Origin: Streptomyces sp. NBC_00193
GTDB lineage: Bacteria; Actinomycetota; Actinomycetes; Streptomycetales; Streptomycetaceae
Assembly: GCF_026342735.1 (NCBI RefSeq)
Contig: NZ_JAPEMM010000001.1
Coordinates: 1,488,001-1,552,000 of the forward strand
DNA length: 64,000 nucleotides
Direction of reading: 5' to 3'
The position numbers and the translations under genes are program-made. Of this stretch, positions 33,343 through 41,367 are shown piece by piece. Position 1 is the first letter of the stretch. Every line of letters starts with the position of its first letter. Under the pieces are notes generated by a model. The model ran no database searches. It was given only the letters and a program-made list of their open reading frames with translations, and was not told the DNA's origin.

Positions 33343-33969
33343 TCAGACCGCCTCTTCCTGGAGTCCTTCGTGTTCCCGGCGGGCAGCGGCCAGGCGCACC
33401 GCGTCCAGGATCTTCTCGTAGCCCGTGCAGCGGCAGAGGTTGCCGGACAGGGCCTCGCGGATGTCCGCGTCGGACGGCTCGCCGACCCGCTCCAGGAGCT
33501 CGTCGGCGGCGACCAGCAGACCGGGCGTGCAGAACCCGCACTGGACGGCGCCGCAGTCGATGAACGCCTGCTGGACGGCGGAGAGTCGGCTGCCGGCGTC
33601 GGCGTCGCCCTCGGCTCCGTCGCTCCCGCTGCCGCAGCTGCTCCCGCTGCCGCTCTCGCTCTCGCTCTCGCTCTCGCCTACGACCGTGCTCGTGTCGCGA
33701 CCCCCGTGCGCGACACGCTGCCCGGCGTAGGCGGCCAGTCCCTCGACCGTCACCACGTCCCTGCCCTCGGCCTGACCGGCCGCGACCAGGCAGGAACAGA
33801 CCGGCACTCCGTCGAGACGGACGGTGCAGGAACCTCATTCCCCCTGCTCGCAGGCGTTCTTGGAGCCGGGCAGCCCCAGCCGCTCCCGCAGCAGGTAGAG
33901 GAGGGACTCCCCCTCCCAGACGTCATCCGCCTCTCTCCGGCGGCCGTTGACCGTGAGGTTCACGCGCAT
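33343..33969 (-). CDS. 2Fe-2S subunit of xanthine dehydrogenase-type enzyme, with in-frame TGA at a ligand cysteine
   Basis: Read from the ATG at 33969 the frame gives MRVNLTVNGRR, then SKNACEQGE, TGA, GSCTVRLDG, then CSCLVAAGQ and a second domain with CGFCTPG and CRCTGYE, i.e. all of a normal CoxS/XdhC-type 2Fe-2S subunit. In this family the plant-type motif reads CxxGxCGxC, so the TGA (codon 45, at 33835-33837) stands exactly for the second ligand cysteine, while frame and flanking residues are intact on both sides. Either UGA is recoded (selenocysteine or cysteine), the gene is a very recent pseudogene, or a base is wrong (TGC to TGA). A Ser-Glu repeat stretch (about residues 97-110) is also unusual. 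Conventional reading would restart at a GTG at 33807 and lose the first cluster. Confidence 0.8.
33804..33827 (-). promoter_or_regulatory. Hairpin just downstream of the in-frame TGA (SECIS-like candidate)
   Basis: Seven bases after the TGA, the mRNA can fold: arm GCAC, a two-base bulge, TCCGT, loop CTCG, then ACGGA and GTGC. This gives nine pairs with one bulge. Bacterial SECIS elements are short bulged hairpins directly after the UGA, so position and shape fit. GC-rich DNA forms such hairpins often, so this alone is weak. Confidence 0.4.
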
Positions 33970-33970
33970 G

Positions 33971-34864
33971 TCACGCAACTCCTTCCGTGCCGCGGCTCGT
34001 TCCGCGGCGGTACGACTCCCAGGTCCAGCCGAGCGCGCGGCGGGCCATGATGCCGACGGCGTGCTTGCGGTAGCTCGCGGTACCGCGGACGTCGTCGATC
34101 GGGTTCGCGGCCCCCGCGCAGAGCTCCGCGAACCGCTTGGCGACCGACGGGGTGAGGGTCCGGCCGTTGTCCCAGAACCCGCCCTCTTCGAGCGCGGCGT
34201 TCAGGAACTCCTCGGCGGCCTTCGCCCGGACCGGCGTCGGCGCCGCCGAGCCGACGCCGGTGCGCACCGTCCTGCCGTCCGGGTGCAGGGCGAGCCCGAA
34301 GGGGCAGACGGCGATCACCATGGCGTTGCGCGTGCCCACCTTGGAGTACTGCTGGGGGCCGTCGGCCTTGGTGACGTGGACGGCCCGGATCAGCTCGTCG
34401 GGGGCCAGCGCGTTGCGCTTGACGCCGGTGTAGAACTCGTCGATCGGGATCAGGCGGGATCCGCGTACGGACTCCACCTCGACCTCGGCACCCGCCGCGA
34501 GGAGCGCGGGGTGGGAGTCGCCGGCCGGTGAGGCGGTACCGAGGTTGCCGCCGACGCTGCCGCGGTTGCGGATCTGCGGCGAGGCCACGGTGTGCGAGGC
34601 GAGCGCGAGACCCGGAAGCTCCCGGCGGAGCCCCTCCATGATCCGCGCGTACGGCACGGACGCCCCCAGCCGGACCGCGTCCTCACCCACCACCCACTCC
34701 CGCAGCTCCGCGATGCGGTTCAGGTCCAGCAGGTACCCGGGACGCCGGTGGTCGAAGTTGATCTCGACCATCACGTCCGTCCCGCCCGCGATCGGCACGG
34801 CCGTGGGGTGGGCGGCCTTCGCGGCGAGCGCCTCCCCCCAGTCGGCGGGGCGAAGAAATTCCAT
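33971..34864 (-). CDS. Xanthine dehydrogenase-type FAD-binding subunit
   Basis: A 297-residue medium subunit of a molybdenum hydroxylase. The FAD-binding motifs are AAHPTAVPIAGGTDVMVEI and SPQIRNRGSVGGNLGTASPAGD, and the C-terminal CO_deh_flav domain follows (STFA-less variant with YSKVGTRNAMVIAV). The ATG at 34864 gives the usual MEFLRPADWGEAL start. The stop lies one base before the ATG of the 2Fe-2S gene, so the three subunits are translated in a tight series. It is divergent from the pucR gene. Confidence 0.9.
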   Translation of the reverse strand: MEFLRPADWGEALAAKAAHPTAVPIAGGTDVMVEINFDHRRPGYLLDLNRIAELREWVVGEDAVRLGASVPYARIMEGLRRELPGLALASHTVASPQIRNRGSVGGNLGTASPAGDSHPALLAAGAEVEVESVRGSRLIPIDEFYTGVKRNALAPDELIRAVHVTKADGPQQYSKVGTRNAMVIAVCPFGLALHPDGRTVRTGVGSAAPTPVRAKAAEEFLNAALEEGGFWDNGRTLTPSVAKRFAELCAGAANPIDDVRGTASYRKHAVGIMARRALGWTWESYRRGTSRGTEGVA

Positions 34865-35072
34865 GAGCGGCTCTCCTCGTTCGCATGTGGCCAGAAGTCG
34901 TCGGCCGCATGCGCAGAAGTACACCGCGGCCCCCACGGGGCGAGGCAGTCACCGATCGCTCAGAACCGGCTTCGCCGACGGCTGTGGACGAGCGTGCTTT
35001 CGTACGCTCACACGCCCGTGAGCTGCACCGTTCTCTCCGCCACACACCCCGCGGCGTGCGAAAGTAGCGATC

Positions 35073-36827
35073 ATGCGGCTGCGTGAACTCCTGGACGACA
35101 CCGAGCTCGGACTGCTCCTGCTCGTCGGCCATGCCACCGACGAGACCGGCTCCTCGGCCGACGGCCTGCTCGACCGGGTCATTTCCGCCGTCGCGACCAA
35201 CGACCTGGCCGACCCCGGCCGCTTCCTCACCGGCGGAGAGCTCGTCCTCACGGGGCTCGCCTGGTGGCGCGCGGACGGCGACGCCGAGTCGTTCGTACGC
35301 GTCCTGCGCCGGGCGGGCGTCACGGCCCTCGCGGCGGGCGAGGTCGAGCACGGACTCGTCCCGCACGACCTGGTGCGCGCCTGCCGGCGCCACGGGCTCC
35401 CGCTGATCGCCGTACGGCCGGAGACCTCGTTCGCCGCGGTCACCGAGCGCGTCCTGCGTCGGCTGCACCGCCGGGACCCCGGCAGCCCCGCCGGCCCGGC
35501 CTCCGTGGCCTCCCCGGCCTCCGTGGCCTCCCCGGCCTCCGTGGCCTCCCTCGCCGCCCTGGTCGAACGCCACCGCCGGCTCCTCGCCGACCGGGCCGCC
35601 CCGGACTCCGTACTGGAGCTGCTGCGGCACACCCTCGGCCTCGACGTGCGCGTCCTGTCCGCGACCGGACGCCAGATCGCCGGAGCCCGGCCGCCGCTGC
35701 CCGCCAAGACCGCGGCGGCACTGGCCGCCCGCCACCTCGCCGCCCGCCGCGCGGGCGGGACGGCCCCGCACACCGTCACGGTCGGGGCCCGCCTCTACTC
35801 CCTCGTACCGGTGCCGGTGCCGGTGCCGTTGCCGTTGCCGGGACCCGGACTCCCCCGCCAGGCCGCCGAACTGGGCGACTGGCTGCTCGTCATGGAGTCC
35901 GACACCTCGCTCTGGCCCGCCCCCGACCGGGAACTCCTCGACCGCACCGCCGAACTGGTCGCCGACGCCCGCTCCGCCCACGAACAGTCCAAGACGGCCC
36001 GCAACGACCTGGCCGACCGGTCCCTCGCCCTGCTGCACGACAGCAGCGTCCCGGCCGAGGAGATCCCCGTCCGCCTGCGCAGCACCGCGCAGGCCGTGGT
36101 CAGCGGGGTCGGCCACTGGCCGCGCTGCCAGTTCGTGGTCGCCTCGGGCGAGCGCCACGCAGCCGGCCCCGTCCCCGCCGCAGCCCTGCGCGTCCTCCTG
36201 GAGGAGGCCCTGGTCCAGGAGGACGGCCCGGTGCCGGTCTCCTCGCAGGACATCGCCGCCACCGTCGACGGCGACCGGGCCGTACTCCTCGTCCTGGTTC
36301 CCGAGCCCTCGGACACCCGTCCCGACCCGGCCCTCGACCACGCCGCGCTCCAGCGCAGGCTCTCCGCGGCGCTCGCCCGCTGGCTCGGCCCGGGGGACAG
36401 CGTCTCCGTCGGCGTCAGCTCCCCGGTGGCCGAGCCGGGCAACGCCCGCCGGTCGCTGGAGCAGGCCCACAACGCCCTGCGGATCGCCCACGCCGCCCCC
36501 GAGCGGGTGACCGTCCGCGGCCCCGAGGACCTCACCTCGCACATCCTGACCCTGCTCCCCCTGATCCCGGCCGAAGCCCGCCGGGCCTTCGCCGCCCGCC
36601 TCCTGGGCCCCCTGCGCGATCACGACGCCCGCCACCGGACCGACCTCCTGGCCACCTTGGAGGCCTTCCTCGACTGCGAAGCCTCCTGGACCGCCTGCGC
36701 GGCCCGCCTCCACCTCCACGTGAACTCGCTGCGCCGGCGCATCGCCCGCATCGAACACCTCACGGACCGCGACCTGTCCCGCCTGGAAACCCGGCTGGAC
36801 TTCCTGGCGGCCCTGAAATCCGGCTGA
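35073..36827 (+). CDS. PucR-family transcriptional regulator
   Basis: A 584-residue regulator with the N-terminal PucR ligand-sensing domain (about 10-130), a middle GGDEF-like/CdaR region, and the C-terminal HTH_30 helix-turn-helix (LLATLEAFLDCEASWTACAARLHLHVNSLRRRIARIE). Family members respond to purine degradation products and control purine catabolism, matching the divergent xanthine dehydrogenase operon. Two low-complexity stretches are notable: repeated ASVASP around residues 145-160, coded by 15-bp DNA repeats, and an alternating Val-Pro/Leu-Pro run near 250-260. The 208-base gap to the divergent operon should hold its operator. I saw no strong palindrome. Confidence 0.9.
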   Translation: MRLRELLDDTELGLLLLVGHATDETGSSADGLLDRVISAVATNDLADPGRFLTGGELVLTGLAWWRADGDAESFVRVLRRAGVTALAAGEVEHGLVPHDLVRACRRHGLPLIAVRPETSFAAVTERVLRRLHRRDPGSPAGPASVASPASVASPASVASLAALVERHRRLLADRAAPDSVLELLRHTLGLDVRVLSATGRQIAGARPPLPAKTAAALAARHLAARRAGGTAPHTVTVGARLYSLVPVPVPVPLPLPGPGLPRQAAELGDWLLVMESDTSLWPAPDRELLDRTAELVADARSAHEQSKTARNDLADRSLALLHDSSVPAEEIPVRLRSTAQAVVSGVGHWPRCQFVVASGERHAAGPVPAAALRVLLEEALVQEDGPVPVSSQDIAATVDGDRAVLLVLVPEPSDTRPDPALDHAALQRRLSAALARWLGPGDSVSVGVSSPVAEPGNARRSLEQAHNALRIAHAAPERVTVRGPEDLTSHILTLLPLIPAEARRAFAARLLGPLRDHDARHRTDLLATLEAFLDCEASWTACAARLHLHVNSLRRRIARIEHLTDRDLSRLETRLDFLAALKSG

Positions 36828-37069
36828 CAGCCCGCCCCCGGCGCTCCCGCGCCCGCACGGTCAATTCCGGTCACGGCGAGGAACAGACGCCCCACAGAAG
36901 AGGCAACGGGCAACACCGCCGAACACCGATTCCCGAGGCGAACCCCGTGCCAAACTCACTCTCGGACACGAAGCGAGACCAGGTCGTCACGACGGGTGTT
37001 CACTCCGGTCGGGTGCAGGACCGGTAACCAGCGGCAGGCAGCGACAGGGACCAGCGTTCAAGGGGGCTC

Positions 37070-38320
37070 ATGATGAGTACTACTTCGCTTTTCGGCCCGG
37101 AACTTCGCCGATTACGACAGGAAGCGGGGCTGACTCTGACCGAGTTCGCCGCGGCGCTCAACTACGACAAGGGGCACCTCAGCAAGGTCGAGCGCGGGGA
37201 GCGTCTCGCGTCCCCCGAACTGGCCCAGCGGTGCGACGCCTTCCTCGGTGCGAACGGCCAGCTGCACGGCCTGGCAGTCCGGCCCGGTACCGACTCCTGC
37301 ACCTCCGAAACCCCCACCGCCCCGAGCCCCTGGCTCGTCGGACGCCGGGAGCTCCTTGCCGCGGGTACGGGGGCGCTGATCGACCTCGGCCTGAAACGCG
37401 CCGGTCAGCCGTCCCCTGTCACCGACCCCCTCCTGCCCTCCTTCCACGCCCAGTTCGGCCAGCTGCGAAGGCTCGGTCAGTCCACCGCCCCGAAGGTCCT
37501 GCTCCCGCTGCTGGAGATACAGACGCGCACGGTCACCGGCCTGGCTGCCGACAGCTCGTCCGCCGCCACTCGGGCCTCGACGCTCCTGCTCGCGTCGCGG
37601 TTCGCGGAGTTCACCGGCTGGATGGCCCAGGAGGCCGGAGACAGCCGCGCGGCACTGGGCTGGACCGCTGAGGCTGCCGAACTGGCGCGCGCCGGGGGCG
37701 ATCCGTACCTCGGTTCCTACGCGCTCGTGCGCCGAGCCCTGGTCACGCTCTACGGCGGGGACGCCGTCGGAACCGTCGGCCTCGCCCGGCGGGCCCAGAG
37801 CGGCGAACTCCCTCCGCGCATCCGGGGCCTCGCGGCCCAGCGGGAGGCGCAGGGCCACGCCCTCGCCGGCGAGGAACGCGCGTGCCTGCGCAGTCTTGAA
37901 AGAGCACGTGAGCTGCTCGGCAGCGACGATGCCCGCAGCGGCGCCGACCCCGTCATCGGTACCACCCACGTGAGCGACCCAGCGGCGATGACGACCGGCT
38001 GGTGCCTGTACGACCTCGGCCGGCCCAAGGCCGCCGCCGATGTCCTCGACCAGGAGTGCCGCCGCCTCCCGCCGCACGCATTGCGCACCCGCGCCCGGTA
38101 CGGCTTCCGCAGGTCCTTGGCGCACGCCGCCTCCGGCGAGGTCGAGCACGCGTGCACGATCGCGGGGGAGCTTCTGGGGCTGATGCCGGTCGTTCCCTCG
38201 GCGACGGTGAACAGCGACGTCAGACGTCTGGCGCGGGAACTGTCCCGGTTCCGCAGCAGCCGGTCCGTACGCGATCTGCAGCCCGTGCTGGCCCGGGTAC
38301 TCGCTCCCGCTCACGACTGA
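37070..38320 (+). CDS. XRE-family HTH regulator with TPR-like C-terminus
   Basis: A 416-residue protein with an N-terminal XRE helix-turn-helix (ELRRLRQEAGLTLTEFAAALNYDKGHLSKVERGER, residues about 10-45) and a long alpha-helical TPR-like region (Ala-rich helix pairs from about 130). This is a common Streptomyces regulator architecture. GGGGG precedes the ATG. The gene lies about 250 bases upstream of the TIR operon in the same direction, so it may sense or control that system, but a direct link is inference. Confidence 0.8.
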   Translation: MMSTTSLFGPELRRLRQEAGLTLTEFAAALNYDKGHLSKVERGERLASPELAQRCDAFLGANGQLHGLAVRPGTDSCTSETPTAPSPWLVGRRELLAAGTGALIDLGLKRAGQPSPVTDPLLPSFHAQFGQLRRLGQSTAPKVLLPLLEIQTRTVTGLAADSSSAATRASTLLLASRFAEFTGWMAQEAGDSRAALGWTAEAAELARAGGDPYLGSYALVRRALVTLYGGDAVGTVGLARRAQSGELPPRIRGLAAQREAQGHALAGEERACLRSLERARELLGSDDARSGADPVIGTTHVSDPAAMTTGWCLYDLGRPKAAADVLDQECRRLPPHALRTRARYGFRRSLAHAASGEVEHACTIAGELLGLMPVVPSATVNSDVRRLARELSRFRSSRSVRDLQPVLARVLAPAHD

Positions 38321-38569
38321 CACCCGCTCCACGACCGTCACCGGCCCGGGCCGACGCTGCGCACCGGGCTTCCTCGACTCCTTGGACTCCCCTGCTTCCC
38401 GGGCTCGCCGCACTTGCGACTGCTCGGGTTGCCCTCGGTCGGTGCGCGCCCGGCACGGAGCGGTGTGCCCCCATCCGTACAACCTCCCGCGGACACGCCA
38501 TGCGGTCATGCGGTCGGCACCTCATGCCCCGGCCGGACCGGGCGTCTTCCTCTCACGAAGGGACCCTTC

Positions 38570-39361
38570 ATGCACGACATCTTCGTCAACTACCGCACAG
38601 GCGATGAGGAATCCGTGGCCACCCTGATCGATCGGGAGCTGGCCCGCCGGTTCGGCCGCGAGCGGACCTTCTTCGCCAGCAACTCGATCGAGCTCGGACA
38701 CCGCTTCCCGGATGAACTGGTCGACGCGGTCGAGGAGTGCGAAGCACTCATCGCCGTGATCGGCCCGCGCTGGGCAGAGGTACGGGGGACCGACGGCCGC
38801 CCCGCCCTCGAAAGCGAGCAGGACTGGACCCGCCGTGAGATCCGGACTGCGCTCGACCGCGGGGCTCTGGTGATCCCCGTGCTCGTAGGAAGGGCCACAC
38901 GGATCGATCGCACCATGCTCCCGGAGGATCTGCAGGGACTGGCGGACTGCCAGTACAGCCGCTTCGACCACCGCGACGCCGAGGCAGGCCTGATGGCACT
39001 CGGCGACTCCCTCGCCCGGCAGCTGCCCGCGCTGGGGACCGCCGACCGGGACGCCCCTGCGGCGCGGAAGCGGGCGGAGCCGAAGGCCCGCGAGAACCGG
39101 GCCCCGGATGCCGGGCCCACGAGGATGCGGACGCGCGACGTCGAGCAGCGTGTACGCGGCGGCATCGGAAACCTCAACGGCGATCTGTCCGGCACCTTCG
39201 TCAACGAGCCGCAGGGGCCCGTGAACACCGGTCGGGGAAGCCAGTACAACGCACCGCACTTCGAGGGGGACAACACTGGGGTCCAGTTCACGGCGGGCGA
39301 CAACAGCGGTACCGTCCACCAGCGCTTCGAGGGCGAGCGCCGGTCCTCGGACGAGGCGTGA
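38570..39361 (+). CDS. TIR-domain effector with Gly/Asn-rich C-terminal motif
   Basis: A 263-residue protein. Residues 1-155 are a TIR domain: strand A DIFVNYRTGDE, the BB-loop region FFASNSIELGHRF, strand C ALIAVIGPRW and the helix DWTRREIRTALDRG. The last matches the DWxxxEI site of NAD-cleaving TIR domains such as SARM1, which makes Glu 90 the likely catalytic residue, so NADase activity is probable. After a charged linker (160-190) the tail (200-252) is rich in Gly, Asn, Thr and Val, with VNEPQGPVNTGRGSQ and GVQFTAGDNSGTVHQ. The first of these recurs at the N-terminus of the next gene product. The stop codon overlaps the next start, so the two are coupled. Likely an abortive-infection type immune effector. 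Confidence 0.85.
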   Translation: MHDIFVNYRTGDEESVATLIDRELARRFGRERTFFASNSIELGHRFPDELVDAVEECEALIAVIGPRWAEVRGTDGRPALESEQDWTRREIRTALDRGALVIPVLVGRATRIDRTMLPEDLQGLADCQYSRFDHRDAEAGLMALGDSLARQLPALGTADRDAPAARKRAEPKARENRAPDAGPTRMRTRDVEQRVRGGIGNLNGDLSGTFVNEPQGPVNTGRGSQYNAPHFEGDNTGVQFTAGDNSGTVHQRFEGERRSSDEA

Positions 39362-41367
39362 TGACGGAGCGGGACAACGTCACCGTCAACGATCCGCGCG
39401 GCCCGGTGAACAACGGCTCGGGGCACCAGAACGTCTACTACGGCATCGGCCCGGACTGGATGACCCGCAAGAAGGTCGCGTCCCTTCGCATCACCCTCGA
39501 GGACCGGGTGCGCCTGGCCGACCGCTTCGCACCGCCGTTGCACTACCGCACTGCCGCAGACCGGCTGGAGAAGCCCGGATCGGTCGTGCTGCTGGAGGCT
39601 CCGCCCGGCAGCGGCCGCCGCGCCGCGGCGATCATGCTGTTGCATCGTCTCGGTGAGGACGGGCACGGGCCCTGTGACGGGGACGATGAGGGGGGCCGGT
39701 TCGAGGAGCTTCCAGCCACCGACAAGGACGAAGCCGAAGACGAGACCGCTCTCCCTCCCACCGAGGGGGACCGCTTCCTCCTCGATCTCTCCACCATCAC
39801 CGACGAGGAGACGTACGCGAAGGCCCAACGCCTCCTGGACGTACGCCGGGCACAGGTCCAGGCCGCGGGGGCGCACATGGTCGTCGTCCTGCCGTACGGC
39901 ATGGAGCACGTCCACTCGCCGTTTCTCGAACCGCACACGGTAAAGCTGGGGCGCCCCCGGGGGATCGCCGTCGTCACCCGGTACCTCCGCATGGACCAGA
40001 TGCCCTTCCGTCCCGCGGATCTGGAGGGCGCCGACCTCCAGCGCCTGTACGACCGCTCCCCCATGCGGGAACTGGCGCGGCTCGCGGGGCTGGTGAGGAC
40101 GGCTCGCGAAAGCGGCCGGTTCGGCGCCGGCTTCTCGGACTGGCTCGATCAGGCGGTGCACGCGGTGACCGACCGCGCTGGTGACGTGGCCCGCCAGGTG
40201 GCCGAGGTGCGCGCCGCCCCGGAGCGGGCCCTGCTGCTCGCGGCGGCGGTGTTCGAGGGGACCCACGCCGACACCGTCTACGCGGCGTGGCAGAGCCTGA
40301 TGAGCACGGTGGGCCGCGAGGACGAAGAGGCGACGACCGAGCTCGCCCGGACGGATTTCGGGGCGCGGCTGAAGGCCCTCCGGATCGAGCGGGACCCCGA
40401 AGGACGGCTCCGCTTCGACCGGCTGGCCTACGCCGACGCGGTACGGAACTACTTCTGGGCGAACTTCCCCGGGATACGCGACGACCTCAGGGACTGGATC
40501 GCCGATGCCGCCGGACTCCAAGGCCTCACCACCGACGACCGCGTGACCGTCGCCATCCGCTTCGGCGAGCGGTCCCTGGCCACCGGACGTCCGTCCGATG
40601 TCTTCGACCTCGTGGTCGAATGGGCGGCCGGCGAAACCGGAGGCTCCTACGATCCGCGAGCGCTGGCCGCCCTCGAACTCGGCCTCGGGCACGACGGGTT
40701 CGGAGGATGGTTCCGCAAGCGGATGTACGAGTCCGTGACGTCCGGCGACCCGTCGGAAGGCCTCGTCCGCGTCCTGACCGCGGCCTGCGTGCGGAGCCTC
40801 GGCACGACACACCCGGATCAGGCGATGGTGCGGCTCCGCCACCTCGCCGTACGCAAGGGGGAGGCGGCGCGCGAGGCCCGGGAGGCCCTGCTCCATCTCG
40901 CCGGCCGCGACCGCCGGCACTACCGGCTGCTGATCGATCGCCTCCTGCGGTACCCACCCCGCCAGGACCCGCACGAGGCGCAGTCCCGGATCCTGCTGCT
41001 CACGGAGCTGTTGCGCAGCGACCGGGCTCCGGTCCCGCCGCCCTGGCCGGACCTGGCCCTGGGCTGGGAAGCCGTCTTCTCCCAGCCACCGACGGACCTC
41101 TGGAAGCCGCTGGTGACCAGTTGGCTGGACTCCGTGGCTCGCGACCGCGCCCAGGAGCCGGCGCTGGCCGCGATGGCCGGCGCGGCACACGGCCGCGGTG
41201 CCGCTCTCCTCCGCCTGTACGCCATCGCCTACGCCTGGGCGGGGCCTGCGCACCACCCGTCCCGGGCAACCGTCGCCACCCGCTTCCGACAACACATCGA
41301 CGACGCGCAGTACGCCCGCACGGAGCGTGCGGGAGCCGGATCACGGACCACGGAAGAGGCACGATGA
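39361..41367 (+). CDS. Large P-loop-like protein (degenerate STAND/NLR-type sensor candidate)
   Basis: A 668-residue protein starting at the ATG that overlaps the TIR stop (TGATG). Residues 9-24 (VNDPRGPVNNGSGHQN) match the TIR tail in 10 of 16 positions. Residues 76-90 ([16 protein letters not shown]) look like a Walker A loop in which the usual Lys-Thr/Ser is replaced by Arg-Arg, and RFLLDLSTIT may be the Walker B strand. The rest is helical, without a family I can name. The order effector, then P-loop protein with a matching N-terminal motif resembles bacterial NLR-like immune pairs. Whether it binds nucleotide is doubtful given the altered loop. Confidence 0.65.
   Translation: MTERDNVTVNDPRGPVNNGSGHQNVYYGIGPDWMTRKKVASLRITLEDRVRLADRFAPPLHYRTAADRLEKPGSVVLLEAPPGSGRRAAAIMLLHRLGEDGHGPCDGDDEGGRFEELPATDKDEAEDETALPPTEGDRFLLDLSTITDEETYAKAQRLLDVRRAQVQAAGAHMVVVLPYGMEHVHSPFLEPHTVKLGRPRGIAVVTRYLRMDQMPFRPADLEGADLQRLYDRSPMRELARLAGLVRTARESGRFGAGFSDWLDQAVHAVTDRAGDVARQVAEVRAAPERALLLAAAVFEGTHADTVYAAWQSLMSTVGREDEEATTELARTDFGARLKALRIERDPEGRLRFDRLAYADAVRNYFWANFPGIRDDLRDWIADAAGLQGLTTDDRVTVAIRFGERSLATGRPSDVFDLVVEWAAGETGGSYDPRALAALELGLGHDGFGGWFRKRMYESVTSGDPSEGLVRVLTAACVRSLGTTHPDQAMVRLRHLAVRKGEAAREAREALLHLAGRDRRHYRLLIDRLLRYPPRQDPHEAQSRILLLTELLRSDRAPVPPPWPDLALGWEAVFSQPPTDLWKPLVTSWLDSVARDRAQEPALAAMAGAAHGRGAALLRLYAIAYAWAGPAHHPSRATVATRFRQHIDDAQYARTERAGAGSRTTEEAR

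Noticed and set aside
30941-33838. Longer start for the molybdopterin subunit, fused to upstream sequence
   Set aside because: The extra residues are an out-of-frame reading of the 2Fe-2S gene. The ATG at 33340, two bases after that gene's stop, gives the normal N-terminus.
30941-34864. Molybdenum hydroxylase as tailoring enzyme of the cluster
   Set aside because: It has no heptamer array, has its own divergent PucR regulator, and fits purine catabolism.
34683-36758. Long antisense frame of about 690 codons opposite pucR
   Set aside because: Repetitive Gly/Arg/Glu composition with no motif. Shadow of the pucR gene.
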